From: Cloacimonetes bacterium UBA3900
Lineage (GTDB): Bacteria; Cloacimonadota; Cloacimonadia; Cloacimonadales; Cloacimonadaceae
Reading direction: 5' to 3'
DNA length: 40,760 nucleotides
Assembly: GCA_002391675.1 (NCBI GenBank)
Contig: DGFM01000017.1
Location: forward strand, 22,428 to 63,187
Shown: piece by piece, positions 1 through 7,147 of the stretch
How positions within the stretch are numbered: the stretch's first letter is position 1
Layout: each line of letters opens with the position of its first letter
Position numbers and translations under genes: made by a program
Notes under the pieces: model-generated
The model's database searches: none
What the model was told of the DNA's origin: nothing
What the model saw: only the letters and a program-made list of their open reading frames with translations

Positions 1-165
1 GGAATTGTTTTCGCAAAACCGGCTCTCGGGTCAATTTTTGCAAATGCCCCTGCTGTTTCAGCTGCCGGAGTGGGGCGAGGAATGCCTATCAAATCAGTAG
101 GAATTGCCCGGGTCTTGATCTGCGATTTTTACACTCATGAATTCTGGTGGAAAAACTGGCCCGCG
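1..165 (+). repeat. Dispersed intergenic element, copy A (right half, cut by window start)
   Basis: The segment aligns without gaps to the right half of the full copy at 23388-23763. Shared landmarks in the same order are a CGCAAAACCGGCTCTCG stretch, CTGCTGTTTCAG, GCCGGAGTG and a CCTAT...GTAGG hairpin (CCTACT...AGTAGG in the other copy), followed by a diverging tail near CTGAAAT/ATGAAT and CTGG. The left half lies outside the window. In the frame that corresponds to the open frame of the copy at 12840-13112, it stays open from position 3 to the TGA at 138-140. It sits just downstream of the ssrA terminator. Function unknown. Confidence 0.75.
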
Positions 166-182
166 ACTTTATTCCGGACAAT

Positions 183-210
183 AAAAAAGACAGAATTCCG
201 AAGCTCTGCC
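183..210 (-). terminator. Rho-independent terminator of ssrA
   Basis: On the minus strand the tmRNA 3' end is followed 12 bases later by a stem GGCAGA/TCTGTC (one G-U pair) around a loop that holds a CTTCGG tetraloop. Six T residues follow the stem (183-188 read as A on the plus strand). Position and shape fit an intrinsic terminator for the tmRNA gene. Confidence 0.75.
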
Positions 211-222
211 TAAGTGATAAAA

Positions 223-577
223 TGGTGGAGGTGGCGGGGATCGAACCCGCGTCCAAAAAACCGGTCACAAATGAATCTACATGCTTAGTCGTCTTTAGGT
301 CTCAGCTACGGCAGTAAAAGACGATCAGACCTGCCGAGCCAAAGCTCATAATCTTGGGCAAAATCTATGAGCGCTTGATTTTGCAGCATCCACACTGTTA
401 TGACGCTTGCTCTATTCCCGGTGGACCGAAACAGGCAAACGCTGGTCAGACTATGCTGCCAGAGAGTAGTTGTAGTTTGCAGTTAATTTTGCAGTTGCCA
501 CTTGTTAACGGAGAGGAATGGCGTCTCCGACATGCATCACTTGCCCCCTGGTTCCCTGTCGAAACCAAGTCACCCCC
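223..577 (-). ncRNA. ssrA: tmRNA (transfer-messenger RNA)
   Basis: tmRNA rescues ribosomes stalled on broken mRNA and adds a degradation tag. The 5' end (577) reads GGGGGTGACTTGGTTTCGAC, the usual one-piece tmRNA start. The 3' end has a T-arm with GGTTCGATCC and an acceptor strand CACCTCCACCA, so CCA is encoded. The 5' GGGGGTG and 3' CACCTCC strands pair over 7 bp with one G-U. The tag frame ends at a TAG at 453-451. Reading back gives a tag ending NYNYSLAA. The resume codon is either the GCA at 480-478 (tag ANYNYSLAA) or the GCA at 498-496 (tag ATAKLTANYNYSLAA). The length of 355 nt is normal. It lies downstream of the parvulin gene on the same strand and has its own candidate promoter (607-635). 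Confidence 0.96.
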
Positions 578-606
578 TATATACTGATAAAGAACTAATT
601 ATCTTA

Positions 607-635
607 TATATACTGCCGAAGCAGTTTTATGACAA
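607..635 (-). promoter_or_regulatory. Candidate ssrA promoter
   Basis: Read on the minus strand there is TTGTCA (635-630), a 17-base spacer, and TATATA (612-607), about 30 bases before the tmRNA 5' end. The leader would be removed by RNase P. A perfect inverted repeat ACTGC-TTCG-GCAGT occupies 625-612, within the spacer and touching the -10 box. It could instead be a hairpin at the end of the upstream ppiC transcript. Confidence 0.5.
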
Positions 636-705
636 TTTATTTGAAGAGCCCTCAATGTCAAGTGGAAAGTGGGATCAGCTGCTGTGCAGGACGTGCAGAA
701 AAGCC

Positions 706-1551
706 TTACTTATACTCTTCTGCCAATATCTGGATCAGGTTTTTATATTTCTCTCTCAGGTCTCGGACGTGTTTGGCCAAGTAGTATTCTCTTTCCAGAG
801 ACATCAGCCTGATCCTGAGGAAATCCTTTATCTCTTCAAAAGGAAGTTGAGCGGGAGCTTTCTTATCTGTAACCATGAGGATGTGATAGCCGAAGGGACT
901 GGTAAAGACGTCGCTGATCTCGCCCACTTCGAGAGAAAAGGCCATTTCCTCGATGGCGGGATGCATCTTTCCCCTGGGGAAAAAGCCCAGGTCTCCACAG
1001 CTTAGATTGCTGGGGCAATCCGAACAGCTGGCTGTGGCGCAGTCAAAATCATCTTTATCACGAATCTTTGCTCTCACCTCATGCGCCATTTCTTCGGCTC
1101 GCTCTCTGTGTTTGCGGATGAGGATATGCGACACCCTCACCTCTTCGGGACTGGTAAAAAGGTCTTTTTGATCTTCATAAAAAGCCCTAAGCTGTTCATC
1201 TGACAAGCGATGCGCATCTTTCTGCATTTGGTGGATGTACTTCCGCACCACCACGCGACGGGAAACTCTGGCTTCCATGGCCCTGGTTTCTTCTTCTGAG
1301 GGAGGCGCCCAGCCACCGCCATCAACCATACTTTCCAAGGTATACATCAGCTCCTCGTCATATTCCTGCTGATCGGCTTTGATGCCCTGGTCGATAGCCT
1401 CAAAGTAGAGCAAACAGCTATCTATCAATCTGGAAAGGATGCTGCTTCTCTGCGGCTTGGGTACATCGGAAATTGGGCACAGCTCTCTCTCCTCGCGGAT
1501 GATGTCAGCCTCGAGTATTTCAATATCTGCTACTTTTGCTATTATCAACAT
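706..1551 (-). CDS. Parvulin-type (PpiC) peptidyl-prolyl cis-trans isomerase
   Basis: Likely catalyses proline cis/trans isomerisation during protein folding. The 281-residue product has an N-terminal helical region (about 1-130) resembling a SurA/NifM-type chaperone part. A PpiC domain follows (about 135-250), starting VRVSHILIRK and ending GEISDVFTSPFGYHILMV, with the LGFFPRGKM.P..EEMAFSL core. A Cys-rich insert with four cysteines (C-x5-C-x2-C-x5-C) precedes GDLGFF. No signal peptide is visible, so a cytoplasmic location is suggested, unlike SurA or PrsA. It starts 18 bases after the miaA stop and lies in the mutL-miaA unit. The start is supported mainly by this spacing; the ribosome binding site is weak. 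Confidence 0.85.
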   Translation of the reverse strand: MLIIAKVADIEILEADIIREERELCPISDVPKPQRSSILSRLIDSCLLYFEAIDQGIKADQQEYDEELMYTLESMVDGGGWAPPSEEETRAMEARVSRRVVVRKYIHQMQKDAHRLSDEQLRAFYEDQKDLFTSPEEVRVSHILIRKHRERAEEMAHEVRAKIRDKDDFDCATASCSDCPSNLSCGDLGFFPRGKMHPAIEEMAFSLEVGEISDVFTSPFGYHILMVTDKKAPAQLPFEEIKDFLRIRLMSLEREYYLAKHVRDLREKYKNLIQILAEEYK

Positions 1552-1569
1552 GATTCTTTTATGTCGGCT

Positions 1570-2508
1570 CTAATGAGCTGCCGAAACAAACTCCTGTATT
1601 TTTGCCTCAATTACCGATATATTAAGCGGAACTACATCCATTGTCAAATCAAATTCACAATTTCTATACCAAGTCACCTGTCTTTTGGCATAATTTCTGC
1701 TGCGCTGAGCGGCAAGTTTAACGCATTCTTCCAGGCTGTTTTTGCCTTCGAAGAAAGGCCTGAATTCCTTGTAACCCAGGCTGTTAAGCCCAGGATCGTC
1801 AAAGGTGTATCCACGCTTGAGCAAGCCGGATATTTCATCTAACAAACCAGCGGCAACCATCTGCTCAAAACGGGTATTTATTCTCTCATACAGGGATGCC
1901 CGCGGCGGATTAATCAAAATACGGAAGCTGTTGTAAGATCGCTCCTGGTTCTGATTTTGCCAATGCGTGCTCAAGGGGATGCCAGTGCCTCGGAATACCT
2001 CCAAACCTCTGATGATACGCTGTGGATCGTTGCGACTCACCTTGGTGGCAAAGACGGGATCAGCCTTGCTCAGCTCAGCATAAAGCAAGTCCAGCCTCTG
2101 CCTGTAGCTTTCCGGGTTGCCTTTTACTTCATTCAGATATTCTCTCAAGCCTGCTTTGATGGATTTGTCAATGGTAGGCAGCTCGCAAATGCCCTCCAAT
2201 AGCGATTTGATAAACAAGCCGGTACCTCCACAAACGATGGGAATAGCCTCTCGTTCTTCAGCGATGATAGCGGAAGCTCTTTTGGCAAAATCTCCGGCGC
2301 TGAAGCGCTGGTTTGGCTCTATGATGTCGATCAGATGATGCTTTACCCTGGCTTGGTCTTCCCGTGAAGGCTTGGCAGTTCCTATATCCATGCCCTTATA
2401 TACTTGGCGGGAATCTGCAGAAATGATACAGCTTCCCAAGCTCTGGGCCAAAGCCATGGCCAGGGATGACTTTCCGGATGCGGTTGGACCTTCGATAACG
2501 ACTATCAT
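1570..2508 (-). CDS. miaA: tRNA dimethylallyltransferase
   Basis: Transfers a dimethylallyl group from DMAPP to the N6 of A37 in tRNAs that read UNN codons (i6A37). The 312 residues are full length for MiaA. The P-loop GPTASGKSSLA lies at the N terminus (residues 7-17), followed by SADSRQVYKGMDIGTAKPS, the conserved DMAPP/tRNA contact region. HHLIDI and PQRIIRGLEV also match the family, and QRSRNYAKRQVTWYR closes the C-terminal part. It sits 36 bases after mutL, the classic mutL-miaA arrangement, and is probably co-transcribed. Confidence 0.97.
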   Translation of the reverse strand: MIVVIEGPTASGKSSLAMALAQSLGSCIISADSRQVYKGMDIGTAKPSREDQARVKHHLIDIIEPNQRFSAGDFAKRASAIIAEEREAIPIVCGGTGLFIKSLLEGICELPTIDKSIKAGLREYLNEVKGNPESYRQRLDLLYAELSKADPVFATKVSRNDPQRIIRGLEVFRGTGIPLSTHWQNQNQERSYNSFRILINPPRASLYERINTRFEQMVAAGLLDEISGLLKRGYTFDDPGLNSLGYKEFRPFFEGKNSLEECVKLAAQRSRNYAKRQVTWYRNCEFDLTMDVVPLNISVIEAKIQEFVSAAH

Positions 2509-2544
2509 AATGAATGGATATATAGGCGGTTAGCTACACAAAGC

Positions 2545-4419
2545 TCAAGTGATACGTTTAAACTTCCTTTCAAAATCTGCCAAGCTCATTTTGATGATCA
2601 AGGGTCTGCCATGCGGACAGAAGAAGGGCGAGCGGCAGGCAAAGAGATTATTGATCAAGCTCAGCATTTCTCTGCGGGTGAGTGGCTGCCCTGCTTTGAT
2701 GGCAGCCTTACAGGCTATGGACTTGGCCAGGCTGTCCCGAAAGTCTTTATTCTCAACCATCTCTGTTTCCAGCTGCTTGAGGATGTCGACAAAGAGTTTC
2801 CCTCCCTGCCAATCCGTGAGTTCAGCCGGAATCTCCTCAATCACGAGAGAGGAGCCGGAGAACTTCTTGAGCACAAAGCCCGTCTTTTCCAGCAGTTCCA
2901 GGTTTTCTTCCACAAGCTCTTTGATATGGTCGGCAATATAAGGCGGGATATCCACCACCAAGGGCACGATCAGCTTCTGCCTCACCGGCGGTGCACCCTG
3001 GGTTCTCTGCAATATCTTTTCATAAAGGATGCGCTCATGTGCTGCATGCTGATCTATAATCACCAAGCCATCTTCCACTTGCACAAACACATAGCTGTTG
3101 TGAAGCTGCCAGGGATTGATATAGTCTTCTTCGTTTCGCAGCAGCATCTTCACATCTTCCTGGGCACTTTCCCCAGTCTCTTCCGGCGCGCCATCTGCCT
3201 GCCCATCAGTTTTTAAGGCTTGCCTGCGGGCCTGTTCCGGTTCTTGAAACAGATCATCTTGCCAGAGATTGCCAAACTCTTTTTTGTATCTGGAATACTG
3301 GGGCACCTCTACCCTGTCCCTGTAGATTGCTTGCTCCAGGTTTGTGGCTTCATGCACAGCGGATGCTTGATCAAACTTGCGCCGGGCCGTGGCAAAGATG
3401 GCGTTTTCATAGTCCATCAGAGCGTCGTTGATGCAGCTTTTGACCAAACCATAGAGCCTTTGCTGCTCTCTAAATCTTACTTCCAGCTTGGCAGGATGCA
3501 CATTCACGTCTATCTGTTCCGGTGGAACGGTAATGAAAAGTATGTAAGGTGGTGTACTGCCTCTGGCCCAGACACGCGTCTTGAGGATAAAAGGTTCGTA
3601 AGCCGTCCTGATGGCATGGCGTATGCTTTTATCGCTGATATAGCGCCCGTTGATGAAAGTGTATTGGATGTCGTTAAACTGATCGCCACGCTCTTTGAGG
3701 CCATAGATGTAGCCAGTTACGCTGTAGCCACCATCAGCGGCATGAACCTCTATGATGTCGTCGTCAAAGAAATTGCTGCCAAAGACCTCTGCCATCCTCT
3801 CGCGTCTATCTTCGGTAGCGATGTAGTTCAGGATGGTTTTGCCTTCTGAGATAAGCCGGAAGTTGATCTGGGGCCAAAGTATGGACTGGTAGTGGAAATA
3901 CTTGAGGATGTGACGCAGCTCCGTCTGCACAGAACGCAAAAACTTCCGTCTGGCCGGCAGGCTTTTAAAAAGCCCACGCACCGTGATATTGGTGCCCGGA
4001 TTGGAGGAAGTGATGCTGACGTTTCTGAGCCGTCCATTGCTCACATCTATCCTGGTGGCGGTTTCATCCTGCTCACGTCTGGTAATCAGCGTGAGTTCGC
4101 TCACCGCTCCGATGCTGGGCAGAGCTTCACCTCTAAAGCCCAGGGAGCTGATGTGAATGATATCTTGCACCTTTCTGATCTTGCTGGTGGCGTGGCGCTC
4201 AAAAGCAAGCAGCGCATCATCATAGCTCATGCCACAGCCGTCGTCGGAAACCTGGATGTAGTCTCGGCCGCCCTTCTCAACTACCACAGTGATGCTGCGC
4301 GCTCCCGCATCCAGAGAGTTTTCCACCAGCTCTCTCACCACCGATGCCGGGCGTTCAATCACCTCTCCTGCGGCAATCTTATTGACCACATCTTCGTTTA
4401 GAATCTTAATCACGCTCAT
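2545..4419 (-). CDS. mutL: DNA mismatch repair protein MutL
   Basis: MutL couples mismatch recognition by MutS to strand incision. The ATG at 4419 gives 624 residues starting MSVIKILNEDVVNKIAAGEV, the family's normal start. An upstream in-frame ATG at 4488 would overlap the preceding gene and is rejected. GHKL ATPase motifs are ENSLDAGA, DDGCGMSYDDA and GFRGEALPSIGAV. The C-terminal part carries the endonuclease motif DQHAAHERILYE (DQHAx2Ex4E) and CPHGRP, the zinc-binding signature. This type of MutL therefore nicks DNA itself and needs no MutH. The stop of the upstream nucleoside kinase lies 4 bases before this start. Confidence 0.97.
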   Translation of the reverse strand: MSVIKILNEDVVNKIAAGEVIERPASVVRELVENSLDAGARSITVVVEKGGRDYIQVSDDGCGMSYDDALLAFERHATSKIRKVQDIIHISSLGFRGEALPSIGAVSELTLITRREQDETATRIDVSNGRLRNVSITSSNPGTNITVRGLFKSLPARRKFLRSVQTELRHILKYFHYQSILWPQINFRLISEGKTILNYIATEDRRERMAEVFGSNFFDDDIIEVHAADGGYSVTGYIYGLKERGDQFNDIQYTFINGRYISDKSIRHAIRTAYEPFILKTRVWARGSTPPYILFITVPPEQIDVNVHPAKLEVRFREQQRLYGLVKSCINDALMDYENAIFATARRKFDQASAVHEATNLEQAIYRDRVEVPQYSRYKKEFGNLWQDDLFQEPEQARRQALKTDGQADGAPEETGESAQEDVKMLLRNEEDYINPWQLHNSYVFVQVEDGLVIIDQHAAHERILYEKILQRTQGAPPVRQKLIVPLVVDIPPYIADHIKELVEENLELLEKTGFVLKKFSGSSLVIEEIPAELTDWQGGKLFVDILKQLETEMVENKDFRDSLAKSIACKAAIKAGQPLTRREMLSLINNLFACRSPFFCPHGRPLIIKMSLADFERKFKRIT

Positions 4420-4423
4420 AGTA

Positions 4424-6085
4424 TCAATACCTGAAGATGGAGCCGTTGGTAAACTCCCTGATGATTGAATTGTAGGGTACCAAGGCATCCGGAATATCTC
4501 TCACGTGGGAGAGAAGGGTTAGCAGTCGATTTGCCTCCATATAGGCTGAGCTGTTTCTGGATACCTGATGCAGGATTTTCCAGGCATGCTTCTTCAATAT
4601 ACCCAGCTCGTAGGTGAGGCTGCTATTAAACATGTAGTCTGCGTTTTCCTGGAAGGGAAAGATGTTTTGGATCTCGCCATCGCGCACATCCTGCCAACGC
4701 TGAATCGTTGCTGTGGCAGAATAGCCTCTATATTGGTTATCTCTGACAATCCTGCGTAGAAGTCGGCAGTCTGTGGTTGGGATGCGGTTGTGATCGTCGA
4801 TATTCAGCTGATTCAGGGCGCTGACATAAATCTTCACTTTGTGCTGTGCAGCAATTGATGAAGTGAGCAGGTCGTTCAAGCCGTGTATCCCTTCCATCAC
4901 CAGCAGATCATCCTTGCCCAATTTCACAAAGTTGTGGCTGCGCCTGCGTACGCCTCGATGGAAATCATACATGGGCAGCTCCACTTCTTTCCCTTCCAAG
5001 ATCTCGGTGAGCTGCTTATTCAAAAAAGGCAAGTCCAGCGCCTTGATGGATTCAAAGTCATATTCTCCATTGGGTTTGCGGGCTGTCTGCTCACGAGGCA
5101 GGAAGTAGTCATCCAAACCCATCACTATGGGACGCTTTTTACAGGCTTGCAATTGCACTGAAAGCCGCTTGGCAAAGGTAGTCTTGCCGCTGGAAGAAGG
5201 CCCGGCGATAAGGATCAGCTTCACCTCCGGCTTCTGGGCAATATCCATGGCGATGGATGCTATCTTCTGCTCATGCAGCGCCTCCTCCACCAGGATAAAC
5301 TGAGAGATTTCATACTCGTCTACCAGGGCATTAAGGTCTGCAAGATGATGTACTTTAAGTATGTCCAGCCATTTGTCATGCTCTTGATGCTGGCTGAAGA
5401 TCTTGGTAGGTATCTCGAAGGGATAGGTAAGCTCATAGGTCTTTTCTGCGGGGAAGCGCAGGAAGAAGCCGGGTGCATGGTAGACGAGATCAAACTTTTG
5501 GATCATCGTGCTGCGGTCGGCCAGGGGACGGATATAAAAATCGTAGTATTTCCCACAGCGGTAGAGGGTCACGTACTCTCGATAGTCACGGCTGAAATTG
5601 GCCACCAAATCCTTGCGACCCATGCTCTTGAAGATCTCCAAAGCTTCAGACAGCTTCATCTGTTCCTTCACGATGGGCAAGCCAGCAGCCACGATCTTAG
5701 CCATCTCTTCTTTGATTCTTTCGCAATCCGCTGCAGTGAAATCAGCTGCACCCTTAATTTCACCATAGACGCCATCACCCACGCTGTGTTCCACCACCAA
5801 GCCACACTCATCTCCGAAGAGGCTATAAATAGCCTTGCCTAAGATGAATATTGCGCTATCTTGATAAATACGATAGCCTTGTGGATGATGAAAAGTGATG
5901 CAGTTAACAAGAGTGCTGTGCTGCAACTGATATTCATCATTGACATATTGGGTGTGATTTATTTTATAGGACAAAACAGAGTGGGGATTGATGTCCGTGC
6001 CGGCGATAAGCTCTGCGATTGACCTCTGATCCTCCAGCTCTATTTTACTATGACGTATTCCGTTAAGCCTTAGGTCTATTATCAT
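4424..6085 (-). CDS. Uridine kinase-like nucleoside kinase with ThrRS-like N-terminal region
   Basis: Predicted ATP-dependent nucleoside (probably uridine/cytidine) kinase in pyrimidine salvage. Of 553 residues, about 1-60 resemble a TGS domain. About 70-220 resemble the second additional domain of threonyl-tRNA synthetase (HSVGDGVYGE, KYYDFYIRP). The kinase domain starts near 285 with the P-loop GPSSSGKTT (295-303) and has GLDDYFLPR and VMEGIHGLND, typical of the phosphoribulokinase/uridine kinase family. The same architecture is known in Thermotoga and Bacteroides proteins. It starts the minus-strand mutL unit, divergent from the YitT gene. Substrate specificity is inferred from family only. 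Confidence 0.88.
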   Translation of the reverse strand: MIIDLRLNGIRHSKIELEDQRSIAELIAGTDINPHSVLSYKINHTQYVNDEYQLQHSTLVNCITFHHPQGYRIYQDSAIFILGKAIYSLFGDECGLVVEHSVGDGVYGEIKGAADFTAADCERIKEEMAKIVAAGLPIVKEQMKLSEALEIFKSMGRKDLVANFSRDYREYVTLYRCGKYYDFYIRPLADRSTMIQKFDLVYHAPGFFLRFPAEKTYELTYPFEIPTKIFSQHQEHDKWLDILKVHHLADLNALVDEYEISQFILVEEALHEQKIASIAMDIAQKPEVKLILIAGPSSSGKTTFAKRLSVQLQACKKRPIVMGLDDYFLPREQTARKPNGEYDFESIKALDLPFLNKQLTEILEGKEVELPMYDFHRGVRRRSHNFVKLGKDDLLVMEGIHGLNDLLTSSIAAQHKVKIYVSALNQLNIDDHNRIPTTDCRLLRRIVRDNQYRGYSATATIQRWQDVRDGEIQNIFPFQENADYMFNSSLTYELGILKKHAWKILHQVSRNSSAYMEANRLLTLLSHVRDIPDALVPYNSIIREFTNGSIFRY

Positions 6086-6103
6086 TGTTCTGGTATTCCT
6101 ACT

Positions 6104-6132
6104 TTGATTTTAGTATGGAAAGACAGTTTATT
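6104..6132 (+). promoter_or_regulatory. Candidate promoter for the YitT-asnB-like-lipoprotein unit
   Basis: TTGATT (6104-6109), a 17-base spacer and TTTATT (6127-6132) precede the TTG start at 6170. Both boxes match the sigma-70 consensus at 4 of 6 positions. They lie in the short divergent gap after the start of the nucleoside kinase gene. Confidence 0.3.
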
Positions 6133-6169
6133 GAACCAAGGTTTAACGTCAAGCAATAAGGAGACTAAC

Positions 6170-7132
6170 TTGAAGAAAAATACCAAAACACAAAAGATTA
6201 GGCGGGAAGCTACACACCTCCTGGGTATCCTGTTTGGCTCGATTTTCTTTGCCATGGGATATTCATGGTTTTTGCTGCCTCACAACATCGCTCCGGGCGG
6301 TGTGGGGGGTATAAGCCAGATTTTGGCCCAATTTACCGGCTTGCCAAATGGTGTATTGATGATTATGATCAATATCCCCTTGTTTGTTGTAGCCATCCTG
6401 TTAGTGGGCAGGCAATTCGGTGCTAAGTCCATATATGGAATGCTTGTCTCAGCTACCATGACAGACCTAATGAGCATCCCCATGCTAAATAGAATGGGCA
6501 TTATCTTTACCGATCTTGCCAAACACACCTTTGTGGTGAATGGGCGCACAATTTATGCCATGTTTGGCCCGGAAGATATGTTGCTCTCAGCGGTTGCCGG
6601 CTCCGTGCTCCTGGGCATAGGTCTGGGCATCATCTTCCGCTTCAGAGGCTCCACAGGTGGCACAGACATCCCCGTAGCCCTGATCAAACAAAAATCCGGC
6701 CTTTCCATCGGTAATGCATACTACATCGTTGAGACAGGCATCATCATCATGGTTGCCATCTTCTTTAAAGACCCCAAAATCCTCATCTGGGGCAACATGA
6801 ACCTCTTTTTGGCATCCAGGGTTACAGACCTTGCATCTGAGGGTATGCCTTACGTGAAAGGAGTGTTTATCATCAGCCAACACTCGGATGAGATCAAGGA
6901 AGAGATATACCACAAGCTGAATAGAGGCATCACCTATTTCAAGGGAATGGGCGGATATGCCAAGAAGGAAGTTGACATCCTCTTTTGTGTGATGAGCCGC
7001 GGTCAAGTACCCGTGCTATCAGACATTGTCAAAGATATTGATAGAGACGCCTTCATGATCGTGACAGACGTCTATGACGTGATGGGCTACGGCTTCAAAT
7101 CCCGCAAGCTGGACCTTAGGGACGAAAAGTAG
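6170..7132 (+). CDS. YitT family membrane protein (DUF161 + DUF2179)
   Basis: A predicted inner-membrane protein of unknown transport or regulatory role. I place the start at the TTG of 6170 because a strong AAGGAG (6158-6163) sits 6 bases upstream, giving 320 residues. An in-frame TTG at 6104 has no such site. The N-terminal two thirds hold 5-6 hydrophobic segments with family hallmarks GSIFFAMGYSWFLLPHNIAPGG and FRFRGSTGGTDIPV. The C-terminal part is a soluble DUF2179 domain (about 235-310, starting near GVFIISQHSDEI), including RGITYFKGMGGYAKKEVDIL. It is 15 bases from the following gene and likely co-transcribed with it. Confidence 0.88.
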   Translation: MKKNTKTQKIRREATHLLGILFGSIFFAMGYSWFLLPHNIAPGGVGGISQILAQFTGLPNGVLMIMINIPLFVVAILLVGRQFGAKSIYGMLVSATMTDLMSIPMLNRMGIIFTDLAKHTFVVNGRTIYAMFGPEDMLLSAVAGSVLLGIGLGIIFRFRGSTGGTDIPVALIKQKSGLSIGNAYYIVETGIIIMVAIFFKDPKILIWGNMNLFLASRVTDLASEGMPYVKGVFIISQHSDEIKEEIYHKLNRGITYFKGMGGYAKKEVDILFCVMSRGQVPVLSDIVKDIDRDAFMIVTDVYDVMGYGFKSRKLDLRDEK

Positions 7133-7147
7133 AACAATATAACAACC

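Noticed and set aside
223..255. tRNA-like 3' end with encoded CCA
   Set aside because: It is the acceptor/T-arm of the tmRNA, not a separate tRNA gene; no anticodon arm is present.
4420..4488. Longer N terminus for MutL from the ATG at 4488
   Set aside because: The extra 23 residues overlap the upstream kinase coding region and lack family similarity. The ATG at 4419 gives the standard MutL start.
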